Below, one piece after another: positions 1-8,334 of a DNA stretch of 64,000 nucleotides (the stretch's first letter is position 1; every line of letters begins with the position of its first letter). The notes beneath the pieces were generated by a model. That model saw only the letters and a program-made list of their open reading frames with translations, was not told the origin of the DNA and did no database searches. The DNA is taken from assembly GCA_947494445.1 (NCBI GenBank), contig CANLVD010000007.1, positions 103,740 through 167,739 on the forward strand, given 5' to 3'. Both the position numbers and the translations under genes were made by a program. Origin of the DNA: an uncultured Paracoccaceae bacterium. GTDB taxonomy: Bacteria > Pseudomonadota > Alphaproteobacteria > Rhodobacterales > Rhodobacteraceae.

Positions 1-403
1 GACGCGCACAGTCAGGCCCGCGCGAAAACTGTCTGCGGGCATGACCCAGGGCGTGCCCGATGGCTGTCGGCTGCTCGGTCTCGGACCGCTCAGCGGTGCG
101 CAGCGCATTGGTCACAAAAGCCAAATCACCAGGGGAGCGGATTTGTGTCCAGTCCAGAATGGTGCTTTGGCGAAACCGCCCGGACCATTCGAAGACATGC
201 ACGGCCACAGGCGCTTGCGGGAACTGAAACAGGTAGGACTGGATCACATCTGTCTCCAGCGCCCAGGCCAGCCCATGGGTCTGCAAACGATACTCGGCCT
301 CATCCACCGATGAGGAGACGTCAAGCGCCAACACAAGTGCCAGCCTGCATGCCTCAACCGGCATGGGTGCAAGACAGGCGAGAATTGCAAGCGACCGGAT
401 CAT
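1..403 (-). CDS. DUF1194 von Willebrand factor A protein, third paralogue (partial, runs off window start)
   Basis: The first 134 residues are visible; the reading frame is open to the window edge, so the C-terminus lies outside. A short signal peptide ending near VEA-C is followed by a von Willebrand A core with a MIDAS motif D28-x-S30-x-S32 (DVSSS). It aligns along its length with the two DUF1194 proteins upstream, sharing the CRLAL, EYRLQ and GLA/AL blocks. Its ATG overlaps the stop of the upstream paralogue by four bases (ATGA), so the two are translationally coupled. DUF1194 proteins are predicted secreted or periplasmic metal-dependent adhesion-type domains of unknown role. Family call is firm, function unknown. 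Confidence 0.85.
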   Translation of the reverse strand, partial: MIRSLAILACLAPMPVEACRLALVLALDVSSSVDEAEYRLQTHGLAWALETDVIQSYLFQFPQAPVAVHVFEWSGRFRQSTILDWTQIRSPGDLAFVTNALRTAERSETEQPTAIGHALGHARRQFSRGPDCAR

Positions 404-1053
404 GAGGCCGGTTGGATGATTTCGCGAAACAGCTTCTGTTCGATCGCGCGCGGATAGTCCGAATAGCCCTTCGAGGTGATGACAAATCCATCGCGGCCCG
501 TGATTACATGCTTGCGGAAGAATTCGGTCACAGCGCGTCCAACGCGATCAATGGCAAGCCCGTTGATCGTGATGCCGGACTGTCCTGTAACCGAACGTTG
601 ATAGGCCGTATCGGTGCCATCATTGGTCATCCCATCGCCCGAGACATCGATAACCTTGCGTTGGCAATCAGCAACCTTTGGAAACTCGGCGCGGATCGCG
701 GCCAGCGCATCCCCAACAGCGGTTTTGGATGTGGACCACCGGCGTTCTGTGTTGCGGACCTGGATCGAAAAGCGGTTCACCGATTGCAACGACAGCATGC
801 GTTGCCAGGGGATCGAAATTTCCTGCTCGCCTGCGCCTGACCATTGCACGACCATCAGTGCGGCTTGAGAAAACACCAGCGCTTCGGCGATCACCGGATC
901 ATCCAATGCATCGGCCAGACCTTCCATCTGGAACCTGTATTCATTGGGATCAATGGAGCCCGAAACATCCACCGCAAGCGCCAGAGCAAGGCGACAGGCC
1001 TGCGCAGGCAGCGCAAGCGTCATTAACAGAGCAAAAAGACCAATTCGTATCAT
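400..1053 (-). CDS. DUF1194 von Willebrand factor A protein, second paralogue
   Basis: 217 residues, the usual DUF1194 length. The signal peptide ends at about residue 19 (LPAQA-C). The MIDAS motif is D29-x-S31-x-S33 (DVSGS), and a later DVSGDG block probably supplies further metal contacts. It resembles the neighbour at 1050-1709 throughout (same SIPW/SLPW, RRW and DVSGDG landmarks), so the pair arose by tandem duplication. The start overlaps the upstream stop by four bases, and the stop overlaps the next start likewise. Probably exported to the periplasm or cell surface; partner unknown. Confidence 0.9.
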   Translation of the reverse strand: MIRIGLFALLMTLALPAQACRLALALAVDVSGSIDPNEYRFQMEGLADALDDPVIAEALVFSQAALMVVQWSGAGEQEISIPWQRMLSLQSVNRFSIQVRNTERRWSTSKTAVGDALAAIRAEFPKVADCQRKVIDVSGDGMTNDGTDTAYQRSVTGQSGITINGLAIDRVGRAVTEFFRKHVITGRDGFVITSKGYSDYPRAIEQKLFREIIQPAS

Positions 1054-1709
1054 GATGCAGGTTTGACCACTTCATTGAGGAGTTTGCGACGGATTGCGCG
1101 CGGGTAGTCTTCGAAATCCCTGGCCGTGAGCACAAAGGACCCAGGGCCGCCGATCAAATGCGTCCGGAAATAATCGCCCAAGCCCTCGGCCGAGGTCTCA
1201 ATTGCCAAAGCGTTGATGGTGATTTGCCGGGCAAGGGTAAGATCGCGACCGCGCGCCAGATCAAGCCCTTCGTTGTTCTCTCCATCCCCGGAGACGTCGA
1301 TGACCCTTCGGGCGCAAGCCGGGGCATCAGTAAAATATGCAGCCGTAAAGGCAAGCGCATCACCGATGGCCGTCGAGAAGTGTCGCCAGCGCCGCGGAGT
1401 GGTCCGGGCCGCATCAGAGAATTCCTGCAAGACGTTTTGTGAGGTCACAGACGTCCAGGGCAGGGAAACAGCTTGTCGCCCTTCACCGGTCCATTGCACA
1501 AGGGACAGGGCGACCTGTCCACTGATCAAGGCGTCTGCGACTGTCGGATCAAGCAGTGCATCTGACAGGCCGTCCATCTGCAAGCGATACTCTCCCGGAG
1601 AAATGGATCCCGAAACATCCACCGTCAGCGCCAAGGCCAGGTCACAGGCCAACACTGTAGATGGCTGGCCGATGCCAAGCATCACGATCAGGGGGCGCAG
1701 AAGTTCCAA
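1050..1709 (-). CDS. DUF1194 von Willebrand factor A protein, first paralogue
   Basis: 219 residues with an N-terminal hydrophobic export signal ending near VLA-C. The MIDAS motif is D31-x-S33-x-S35 (DVSGS), with a DVSGDG block near residue 140. It is first of three consecutive DUF1194 genes and overlaps the end of the upstream FG-GAP-like gene by 22 bases. A later ATG at residue 10 is possible but would shorten the signal peptide. The family is von Willebrand A-like with no assigned biochemical role. The sequence shows only an exported metal-dependent binding fold. Confidence 0.88.
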   Translation of the reverse strand: MELLRPLIVMLGIGQPSTVLACDLALALTVDVSGSISPGEYRLQMDGLSDALLDPTVADALISGQVALSLVQWTGEGRQAVSLPWTSVTSQNVLQEFSDAARTTPRRWRHFSTAIGDALAFTAAYFTDAPACARRVIDVSGDGENNEGLDLARGRDLTLARQITINALAIETSAEGLGDYFRTHLIGGPGSFVLTARDFEDYPRAIRRKLLNEVVKPAS

Positions 1710-2233
1710 ACACTCTCCTCTGACAGGCTGTCCAGTTGCGGTGCGGGTTCGGGCAAGATTTGTCGAACCGTTTCGTCCACCGTTTCGGTTATTCGAACAC
1801 CGGTCAACAGATTGATGTCACATTTTCGCCAGCTGTCTTGAGTGAGGCTGTCGAACTCCGACCATGTCAGTCCCGCCAGAACAAAATTGCTCTTGCGAAA
1901 AGCAATGGTCAGAACGGCCTCCCATTTGCGGCGACCAATGCCATAGTTGGAGGACGTGATCTGAAGTGATCCTTGCTGGGTCACCGACAAGGAGGGCGTC
2001 TCGGACGGACCGCCGCTGCCGATCAGTGCTGGGGTCTGTAACGCCAGTGAAAGGTTGCCGTCAGCATCTGCCAGCAAAACTGTCAGTTGCGCGCCATAGG
2101 TTCCACTGAGTATGGCAAGATCTTCATCGCCGTCCGCGTCCAGATCGGATGCAAGCGAGGCAAAAACCTGTGGTGAGGGTTGCGCCTGTGCTGTGGTGGC
2201 ACATGCAAACACCAGAAGGGCGGTCCTGATCAC
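1688..2233 (-). CDS. Exported FG-GAP/VCBS-like calcium-repeat protein, unknown function
   Basis: I place the start at GTG 2233, because it forms a GTGA overlap with the glyoxalase stop; this gives 181 residues. An ATG ten codons upstream is also open but lies deeper inside the glyoxalase gene. The signal peptide ends near AQAQ. Residues 30-38 carry an Asp-rich loop (DLDADGDEDL), typical of FG-GAP/VCBS calcium loops, followed by a second DADGN loop. The rest is not recognised. It lies between gloA and the three DUF1194 genes in one overlapping run, so it may be an exported partner of the von Willebrand proteins. Function unknown. Confidence 0.7.
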   Translation of the reverse strand: MIRTALLVFACATTAQAQPSPQVFASLASDLDADGDEDLAILSGTYGAQLTVLLADADGNLSLALQTPALIGSGGPSETPSLSVTQQGSLQITSSNYGIGRRKWEAVLTIAFRKSNFVLAGLTWSEFDSLTQDSWRKCDINLLTGVRITETVDETVRQILPEPAPQLDSLSEESVWNFCAP

Positions 2234-2658
2234 CAGTGACCGGTGTTTTCCATGGACGACCACGGTTCGGCCGGCGCAAGATTGTCGCCTGCCTGAAGCA
2301 GTTCAACTGAGACATTGTCGGGTGAACGGACAAAAGCCATATGCCCGTCACGCGGGGGGCGGTTGATCGTCACGCCATTGTCCATCAGATGCTGGCAGGT
2401 CGCATAAATGTCATCGACCCGGTAAGCCAGATGCCCAAAGTGACGGCTGTCCGCGGGCAATCCGTCGTCGCCATCCCAATTGTAAGTCAATTCAACATGG
2501 CTGTTGTCCTGACCCGGAACAGACATGAAAACCAACGTGAACCGGCCCTTTTCGCTTTCCATTCTCCGGGTCTCTTCCAATCCCAGAAGTTTGTAGAAGG
2601 CGATGTTTTCCTCAAGGTCGCGCACGCGCACCATTGTGTGAAGATAGGTCAGGGCCAT
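2230..2658 (-). CDS. gloA: Lactoylglutathione lyase (glyoxalase I)
   Basis: 142 residues, close to the usual single-domain bacterial glyoxalase I. It converts the hemithioacetal of methylglyoxal and glutathione to S-lactoylglutathione in the cytoplasm. The four metal ligands are recognisable: His7 in LHTM, Glu in HVELTYNW, His in FGHLAY and Glu in VSVELL. The conserved NWG/ELTYNW region matches the E. coli enzyme type that uses Ni or Co. It heads the minus-strand run; nothing downstream relates to methylglyoxal metabolism, so cotranscription may be incidental. Confidence 0.93.
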   Translation of the reverse strand: MALTYLHTMVRVRDLEENIAFYKLLGLEETRRMESEKGRFTLVFMSVPGQDNSHVELTYNWDGDDGLPADSRHFGHLAYRVDDIYATCQHLMDNGVTINRPPRDGHMAFVRSPDNVSVELLQAGDNLAPAEPWSSMENTGHW

Positions 2659-2821
2659 GGGTCAGGATCCTTGGATTTGATATTCAGCTGGTCTGATCAT
2701 ACGTCCGTCAGTTTCAAGCACAAGGTGACGATTGGCACGCAACACATCCTGCTTGAATTGAGTTTCAGCGCCAATTTGTTAGAATTTTCTCATTATTGGT
2801 AATGATTTTAGGGGGACTACA

Positions 2822-3610
2822 ATGAAACAGATAGCAATTCTTGGCGCTGCTCTGGCGCTTTCAGCGATCAGTCACGCAGAGGCGGCAGTGTTTGACATCA
2901 CAGTCGATGGAACAGACGCGATCTTTCTGGCAGGGCGCACAGATGTGACCATTCCGCCGGCATCCGATCCCTGGGCCGACAACAATCCAGCCACGGATGA
3001 TGGATTGCGTCGCCATACGGCTCCAACTCCAGAAGAAGCTTTGGAAACTCTCCCTCCGACCATCGCGGTCGCCGGTGGCGACGTTGTGCGTGTGCTTGAT
3101 CCCGCCATTGGTGGCATCAACTTCTTCAATGGTTCAGCCGGTGGGTTCTTTGGGCCAGAAGGCAATGGCGGCGTCGGCAGCAGCAATCTTTCCTCTTTAG
3201 GCGGGATCAGTGGCTACATGGGCACGCAAGGCGCGTTGGCGGGTGTTTTTCTGACGGACGCGATCCCCAATGGCGCGCCTCCTCCGACGGTGAATTTCGG
3301 TCAGGACTTTCTGTCGATTGCACCGGAGATCGGCCAGGTCTTTTTCATCGGCGATGGTCAGACCGTTGGCGGTATCCTCCAGCAGTTCATCGCGCCCACT
3401 GGTGCCACGCGTCTTGCCTTCGGCATCCCTGACGGGTTTGGATTTGTTGGCGTCCCGGGTGCTTATGATGACAATGACGGGTCGTACCGCATTCGCGTCG
3501 GCATCAACGAGATTCCGATGAACGCAGTGCCGATCCCGGCGACACTGCCTCTGATGGGGGCGGCACTTGCTGGTCTTGGATTGGTCATGCGGCGTCGCAA
3601 ATCGGCCTGA
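2822..3610 (+). CDS. VPLPA-CTERM sorting-domain exported protein
   Basis: 262 residues. A cleavable signal peptide (residues 1-21) is followed by a Gly/Asn/Asp-rich extracellular-type body of no recognised fold. The last 27 residues form a tripartite sorting signal: VPIPATLPLMG, a hydrophobic helix and the basic tail RRRKSA. VPLPA-CTERM tails are Rhodobacterales-type PEP-CTERM variants processed by an exosortase; no exosortase gene is in this window. A good ribosome site (AGGGGG) precedes the ATG, and a strong terminator follows, so the gene is monocistronic. Substrate or role unknown. Confidence 0.85.
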   Translation: MKQIAILGAALALSAISHAEAAVFDITVDGTDAIFLAGRTDVTIPPASDPWADNNPATDDGLRRHTAPTPEEALETLPPTIAVAGGDVVRVLDPAIGGINFFNGSAGGFFGPEGNGGVGSSNLSSLGGISGYMGTQGALAGVFLTDAIPNGAPPPTVNFGQDFLSIAPEIGQVFFIGDGQTVGGILQQFIAPTGATRLAFGIPDGFGFVGVPGAYDDNDGSYRIRVGINEIPMNAVPIPATLPLMGAALAGLGLVMRRRKSA

Positions 3611-3634
3611 TACACTCTAAAAACAGATCTGTTC

Positions 3635-3668
3635 CGGCCGCTCCTCTATTGGAGCGGCCGTTTCGTTT
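3635..3668 (+). terminator. Rho-independent terminator after the VPLPA-CTERM gene
   Basis: A perfect 10-base-pair GC stem (CGGCCGCTCC / GGAGCGGCCG) with a six-base loop is followed by TTTCGTTT. It begins 24 bases after the stop codon. Confidence 0.9.
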
Positions 3669-3732
3669 CTGTTGACAGGTCAACGTCTCCGGTCGAATGG
3701 TTGCGCGAACCAAAATACCGGGAGGCGAGACC

Positions 3733-4509
3733 ATGGATCTGGGAATTTCAGGCAAGAAGGCGATCATCTGTGCAGGCTCTAAAGGCTTGGGGCGGGGGTG
3801 CGCACAGGCGCTGGCGGAGGCCGGTGTCAATCTGGTCATCAATGCACGCTCATCCGGACCGTTGGAGGAAACGGCAGAGGCCTTGCGTGGTTTTGGCGTG
3901 AGCGTAACGACGGTCGCTGCCGACATCACCTCACAGGAGGGCCGCAACGCAGTGCTGGCGGCATGTCCGGCCCCTGATATTCTGGTCAACAACGCTGGTG
4001 GGCCGCCTCCGGGCATGTGGTCGGATTGGGAACGTGAGGATTTCATTGCTGCGCTTGATGCAAACATGCTGACCCCGATTGCCCTGATGAAAGCCTGCCT
4101 GCCCGGGATGATGGAGCGGGGCTGGGGGCGGGTGGTCAACATCACCTCACAATCTGTGAAATCGCCCATCCCTGTGCTTGGCCTGTCCAATGCGGCACGT
4201 GCTGGCCTGACAGGCTATGTCGCGGGAACCGCGCGACAGGTTGCGCCGCATGGCGTGACCATCAACAATCTTTTGCCCGGTATCCATGACACGGATCGTG
4301 CGACAGCGCTGGACAGTGGTGTCAGTCGGGCTGAAAACATCTCGATGGAAGATGCACGCGCCAAGCGCGAGGCAACAATTCCTGCACGACGCTACGGCAC
4401 ATCCGAAGAATTCGGTGCAATGTGTGCATTCCTGTGTTCCGAGCGTGCCGGGTTCATCGTTGGACAAAACATTCTTCTCGATGGCGGTGCAGTCAACGCA
4501 ACGCTGTGA
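3733..4509 (+). CDS. SDR-family oxidoreductase lacking canonical Tyr/Lys
   Basis: 258 residues. The start was chosen at ATG 3733 because GGGAGG sits just upstream; the longer open frame has no ribosome site. The Rossmann fold is clear: a Gly-rich loop CAGSKGLGRG (residues 13-22), NNAGG (86-90) and a C-terminal LLDGG. The catalytic Ser139 is kept, but the expected Tyr and Lys of YxxxK are Ser152 and Arg156 (SNAAR). This matches a recognised FabG-like subgroup with a non-standard tetrad. The substrate cannot be predicted, and calling it a 3-oxoacyl-ACP reductase would be unsafe. It appears to stand alone between a terminator and the ATPase gene. Confidence 0.85.
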   Translation: MDLGISGKKAIICAGSKGLGRGCAQALAEAGVNLVINARSSGPLEETAEALRGFGVSVTTVAADITSQEGRNAVLAACPAPDILVNNAGGPPPGMWSDWEREDFIAALDANMLTPIALMKACLPGMMERGWGRVVNITSQSVKSPIPVLGLSNAARAGLTGYVAGTARQVAPHGVTINNLLPGIHDTDRATALDSGVSRAENISMEDARAKREATIPARRYGTSEEFGAMCAFLCSERAGFIVGQNILLDGGAVNATL

Positions 4510-4614
4510 TGTCGGCATGCTGCTTCAGCTTTTCTCCACTTTGGCAAAGGCTTGTATCACCGGCTGCCTGTTGCTAAATCGGGAATAACCTGAGTGTTTT
4601 GATCGGAGATTTCC

Positions 4615-5736
4615 GTGCCAGAGATCCCGCCACGGCTGGAACTTGAAAACCTGTGCTGCACATTTGCGGACAAGCCCGTTGTCCGCGAGGTCAGCTTGAC
4701 GGTGGAATCCGGTGCGGTCACATGTCTGCTGGGACCATCAGGCTGCGGCAAGTCCACAACCTTGCGGATGGTCGCCGGTGTCGAGACGCCGACAAGTGGA
4801 CGCATCCTAATTGACGGGGTCGAAGTGGCGGGGCCGGGGGGCAGCGTTCCGCCCGAAGCACGCGGCATCGGCATGATGTTTCAGGACTACGCCCTGTTTC
4901 CGCATCTCACAGTGCTGCAAAATGTCACTTATGGCCTGCGCAGGCGCGAAACCTCACGGGAAAGCCGGTGCCGGGATCTGTTGGAAAAGGTCGGGCTCTC
5001 CCATCTTGCGGACAGCTACCCGCATCAGCTTTCGGGGGGAGAACAACAACGGGTGGCACTTGCACGCGCTCTTGCTCCTCGCCCCAGAGTGATGCTGATG
5101 GACGAGCCATTTTCCGGCCTCGACAACCGGTTGCGCGATGGCATCCGCGATGAGGCTCTGGCTATTCTCAAGGAAGAAGGTGCGGCAGTCCTGCTGGTGA
5201 CCCATGAGCCGGAAGAGGCCATGCGCATGGCCGATCAGATTGCGCTGATGCGCGACGGCCGGATCGTGCAATCCGGTGCACCCTACAATGTCTACAACAA
5301 ACCTGTCGACGCTGAGGCGGCAGGATTTTTTAGCGATATCAATGTGATCCACGGCGTCGTTCAGGATTTTCAGACCGACACGCCGTTCGGGCAGTTCCTC
5401 ACGCCGAACCTGCGCGATCAGGCCGATGTAGAGATCATCATCCGGCCTCAGCATCTGAAGATCGACTTCGATCGCAAGGGCTCGGGCCCACTTCCCACCC
5501 TCAGCGATGGCGTTCCTGCACGCGGTCAGGTCATCCGGTCGCGGTTCATGGGCGCGGAAAGTCTGGTCGAGTTGGCGATGGATCACGATGGATCGAGCCT
5601 GAAGGCCACTATTCCGGGCGTCTTTTTGCCAGCCCCCGGCACGCCCTTGTGGCTTTCCCTGAGGCGCGATCGCTGTCTGGTCTTTCCCTGCAAGCGCCAA
5701 AGCAAGGTCGAAGATCCCTTCCTGCGTGAGGTCTGA
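4615..5736 (+). CDS. ABC transporter ATP-binding protein, FbpC/PotA type (orphan)
   Basis: 373 residues, starting at GTG with CGGAG upstream. Walker A is GPSGCGKST (residues 40-48). A Q-loop FQDYALFPHL, signature [15 protein letters not shown] near residue 140 and Walker B VMLMDEPFSGLD follow. The C-terminal third has a TOBE-like regulatory domain, as in ferric iron, spermidine or thiosulfate importers. No permease or binding-protein gene lies beside it, so its partner must be elsewhere or it serves several systems. FbpC (iron) is the nearest match by length and by the Arg/His-rich TOBE region, but the substrate is not secure. Confidence 0.85.
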   Translation: MPEIPPRLELENLCCTFADKPVVREVSLTVESGAVTCLLGPSGCGKSTTLRMVAGVETPTSGRILIDGVEVAGPGGSVPPEARGIGMMFQDYALFPHLTVLQNVTYGLRRRETSRESRCRDLLEKVGLSHLADSYPHQLSGGEQQRVALARALAPRPRVMLMDEPFSGLDNRLRDGIRDEALAILKEEGAAVLLVTHEPEEAMRMADQIALMRDGRIVQSGAPYNVYNKPVDAEAAGFFSDINVIHGVVQDFQTDTPFGQFLTPNLRDQADVEIIIRPQHLKIDFDRKGSGPLPTLSDGVPARGQVIRSRFMGAESLVELAMDHDGSSLKATIPGVFLPAPGTPLWLSLRRDRCLVFPCKRQSKVEDPFLREV

Positions 5737-5879
5737 ATCGTCGTGAGCAGGGCGGATAATTTGCTCAAATCGCGCAAACGACCCTTTATCCCGCCGCTGC
5801 AAAGGAATAGATACTTGTCTTGATGGTCAGAGACAGGGCTGGCCGATGGATGAAACCGTCTCAGGAACGGAGAAAACAA

Positions 5880-6104
5880 ATGCTCAACAATATCGGCCTT
5901 CCAGGCATTCTGCTGATCGCCGTCGTGGTTCTGGTGCTGTTCGGACGCGGCAAGATCTCCTCGCTTATGGGCGAGGTCGGCAAAGGCATCACCAGCTTCA
6001 AGAAGGGCGTTGCCGAAGGCAAGCAGGAGCTTGAGGACGCAACCACCGAAACCGCCGAAACTGCTCGCGACATCACGCCAGAGGCGGAAAAAGACAAGGC
6101 GTGA
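5880..6104 (+). CDS. tatA: Sec-independent protein translocase TatA
   Basis: 74 residues, starting at ATG 5880 (GGAG upstream) rather than the longer frame. A single N-terminal helix (about residues 6-20) ends in the conserved FGRGK hinge. An amphipathic helix ([18 protein letters not shown]) and an acidic tail follow. TatA multimers form the pore-like assembly that moves folded proteins across the inner membrane. It is the first gene of tatABC. The window encodes at least two twin-arginine substrates: the binding proteins at 29057 and 51991. Confidence 0.96.
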   Translation: MLNNIGLPGILLIAVVVLVLFGRGKISSLMGEVGKGITSFKKGVAEGKQELEDATTETAETARDITPEAEKDKA

Positions 6105-6136
6105 CCGGGTGATAACTGGCCGGAGCGCGCGCGAAG

Positions 6137-6568
6137 ATGTTTGATATCGGATGGCTTGAACTGATCGTGATCGGGGTGGTTGCCCTGATCGTGGTCGGAC
6201 CCAAGGACTTGCCCGGCATGTTCCGTACAGTTGGAAAGTTCATGGGCAAAGCCCGCGGCATGGCTCGGGAATTTCAGCGATCCATGGAAGCTGCCGCCGA
6301 TGAAAGTGGCATCAAGGATGCGGCCAAGGGCTTTTCCGATGCGACCGACGGTTTGAAGGACATCGACAAGCTTGGCCTGAATTCGGCAACAAAATCGGCC
6401 AAGTCCTATGCCAAGGACTTCGCGATGGGCAAGGATGACGCGGCCAAGGCGGGCGATGAAAAACCTGCAACGACCAAGACGGAAACCGTCAAATCGGACA
6501 GCGCCAAGACAACCCCTCCACCAGAGGCCAAACCAGACGCTGCTGACGCGCCCAAGGCCGAGGGCTGA
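6137..6568 (+). CDS. tatB: Sec-independent protein translocase TatB
   Basis: 143 residues. [26 protein letters not shown] is the diagnostic TatB start: a membrane helix, then the GPKDLP hinge. An amphipathic helix ([18 protein letters not shown]) follows, then a long Ala/Lys/Pro-rich low-complexity tail from about residue 95. TatB pairs with TatC to receive twin-arginine precursors. It lies 32 bases after tatA and 5 bases before tatC. Confidence 0.96.
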   Translation: MFDIGWLELIVIGVVALIVVGPKDLPGMFRTVGKFMGKARGMAREFQRSMEAAADESGIKDAAKGFSDATDGLKDIDKLGLNSATKSAKSYAKDFAMGKDDAAKAGDEKPATTKTETVKSDSAKTTPPPEAKPDAADAPKAEG

Positions 6569-6573
6569 TCACA

Positions 6574-7419
6574 ATGGCAGAACGTTCCGAGATCGAAGAC
6601 AGCACAGCCCCCCTGATCGAGCATCTGGCGGAATTGCGGACCCGGCTGATCCATTCGGTCGTTGCCTTCATCATTGGCATGATCCTCTGCTTTACCGTCT
6701 GGAACCCTATCTTCAACTTCCTGACACGCCCCCTTTGCGATGCGCTTAGTCTTGGCGGTCAGGATTGTGGTCTTATCTTCATCAAGTTGCAGGAAGGCTT
6801 CATGGTGGCCATCCGCATCTCGCTGCTCGGCGGCTTTGCGCTGGCCTTCCCCTACATCAGTTATCAGATGTGGCGGTTCGTGGCTCCGGGTCTATACCGC
6901 GAGGAAAAAGGGGCGTTCCTGCCGTTTCTGATAGCCTCTCCGGTGCTATTCGTCATTGGTGCGGCCTTTGCATTCTATGTCGTCACGCCGTTGGCCTTCG
7001 ACTTCTTCCTTGGGTTCCAGCAGGGTCAGATCCCGGCTGAAGGTGAGGTGTCCAGTGACGCTGCCTCCGTCGCGTTTCAGGGATCGGCGGCCGAATACCT
7101 CAGCCTGACGATGAAATTCATCATCGCCTTCGGCCTCTGCTTCCAGCTTCCGGTTCTGCTGACACTGATGGGCAAGGCCGGCCTTGTATCGTCGCAGGGT
7201 CTGGGTGACATGCGCAAATATGCAGTCGTGGGCATTCTGGTGCTGGCCGCTGTGGTCACGCCGCCCGATGTCATCACTCAGGTTATCCTGTTTGTCGTGG
7301 TCTACATGCTCTATGAGATTTCCATTCAACTCGTCCGACTGGTCGAGAAGAAGCGCGAAGATCAGTTGCGCGCGGATGGGTACTACGATGACGAAGATGA
7401 GGCGGCCAAAGACCCGTGA
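6574..7419 (+). CDS. tatC: Sec-independent protein translocase TatC
   Basis: 281 residues with six predicted membrane helices. The cytoplasmic N-terminus carries the conserved [14 protein letters not shown] block, which helps bind the twin-arginine signal, and the first periplasmic loop contains [14 protein letters not shown]. The C-terminal tail is acidic (DDEDEAAKD). TatC is the membrane receptor of the Tat system. Its stop overlaps the next gene's start, so the DUF815 ATPase is probably cotranscribed. Confidence 0.97.
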   Translation: MAERSEIEDSTAPLIEHLAELRTRLIHSVVAFIIGMILCFTVWNPIFNFLTRPLCDALSLGGQDCGLIFIKLQEGFMVAIRISLLGGFALAFPYISYQMWRFVAPGLYREEKGAFLPFLIASPVLFVIGAAFAFYVVTPLAFDFFLGFQQGQIPAEGEVSSDAASVAFQGSAAEYLSLTMKFIIAFGLCFQLPVLLTLMGKAGLVSSQGLGDMRKYAVVGILVLAAVVTPPDVITQVILFVVVYMLYEISIQLVRLVEKKREDQLRADGYYDDEDEAAKDP

Positions 7420-8267
7420 TGCCCAGTGACGAGTCCTTGATCCGTATTGCCGAGGCGCTGGAGCGGATGTCTCCCCCCACGCCACCTGCACCCGATGTTT
7501 CAAAATCGACAGCCTTTGTCTGGCACACCGCTCCTGACCGGCTCGAACCGGTCGCAAAAATCAATCGCATTCCGATTTCGCTGCTGGTGGGCATAGACCG
7601 GTCGCGCGACACGTTGTTGGAAAACACACGGCAGTTTGCGCAAGGCAAACCAGCCAACAATGTGCTGCTCTGGGGCGCGCGGGGCATGGGCAAATCCAGC
7701 CTCGTGAAAGCCGCACACGGAGAGGCCGCAGTTGAGAACCATGACCTGAAACTGGTGGAAATCCAGCGCGAAGAGATGGACAGCATTGGCCGGTTGTTGA
7801 ACACGCTGCGTGATCTGGAAGGGCGTTTCCTGCTCTTTTGCGACGATCTCAGCTTTGAATATGATGATGCGCATTACAAATCCCTCAAGGCGGTGCTGGA
7901 CGGCGGGATCGAGGGACGACCTGACAATGTGATACTTTATGCGACCTCCAACCGGCGCCACCTGATGGCGCGGGACATGATCGAAAACGAGCGCGGCTCT
8001 GCCATCAACCCATCCGAGGCGGTTGAAGAGAAAGTCTCGCTGTCAGATCGCTTTGGCCTTTGGTTGGGCTTTCACGCCTGCGATCAGGATGGTTTTCTCG
8101 ACATGATCCGGGGGTATTGCACGGCTCTGAACATCGACATCGACGATGATGCTTTGCGTGCCGAGGCCATCGAATGGCAACAGACCCGCGGCAGCCGATC
8201 TGGGCGCGTTGCCTGGCAATATGTCACGGATCTGGCCGGACGAAAGGGCGTCACGCTCGATTTCTGA
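7419..8267 (+). CDS. DUF815-family AAA-type ATPase
   Basis: 282 residues from ATG 7419, which overlaps the tatC stop by one base (TGATG); a GTG one codon upstream would give a GTGA overlap. A P-loop GARGMGKSS and a Walker B-like LLFCDDLSF are plain, followed by ATSNRRHL, a sensor 1-like stretch. This matches DUF815, a widespread family of single-domain AAA proteins of unknown role. The coupling to tatC is common in related genomes by my recollection, but no functional link is established. Confidence 0.85.
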   Translation: MPSDESLIRIAEALERMSPPTPPAPDVSKSTAFVWHTAPDRLEPVAKINRIPISLLVGIDRSRDTLLENTRQFAQGKPANNVLLWGARGMGKSSLVKAAHGEAAVENHDLKLVEIQREEMDSIGRLLNTLRDLEGRFLLFCDDLSFEYDDAHYKSLKAVLDGGIEGRPDNVILYATSNRRHLMARDMIENERGSAINPSEAVEEKVSLSDRFGLWLGFHACDQDGFLDMIRGYCTALNIDIDDDALRAEAIEWQQTRGSRSGRVAWQYVTDLAGRKGVTLDF

Positions 8268-8282
8268 CGCGCGACACCTGTT

Positions 8283-8318
8283 ACTTCTTGGGTCAAATAT
8301 CCCCGCCGGAGGCATCCC
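8283..8318 (-). repeat. 36-base dispersed intergenic repeat, copy 1
   Basis: On the minus strand this 36-base element matches the plus-strand copy at 18439-18474 at all but three positions. The core GCCTCCGGCGGGGATATTT is identical. It sits between two convergent genes. The CCTCCGGCGGGG part is nearly self-complementary. Similar intergenic elements are, from memory, frequent in Roseobacter genomes. Confidence 0.75.
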
Positions 8319-8334
8319 CGGCCAGCAAAATGGA

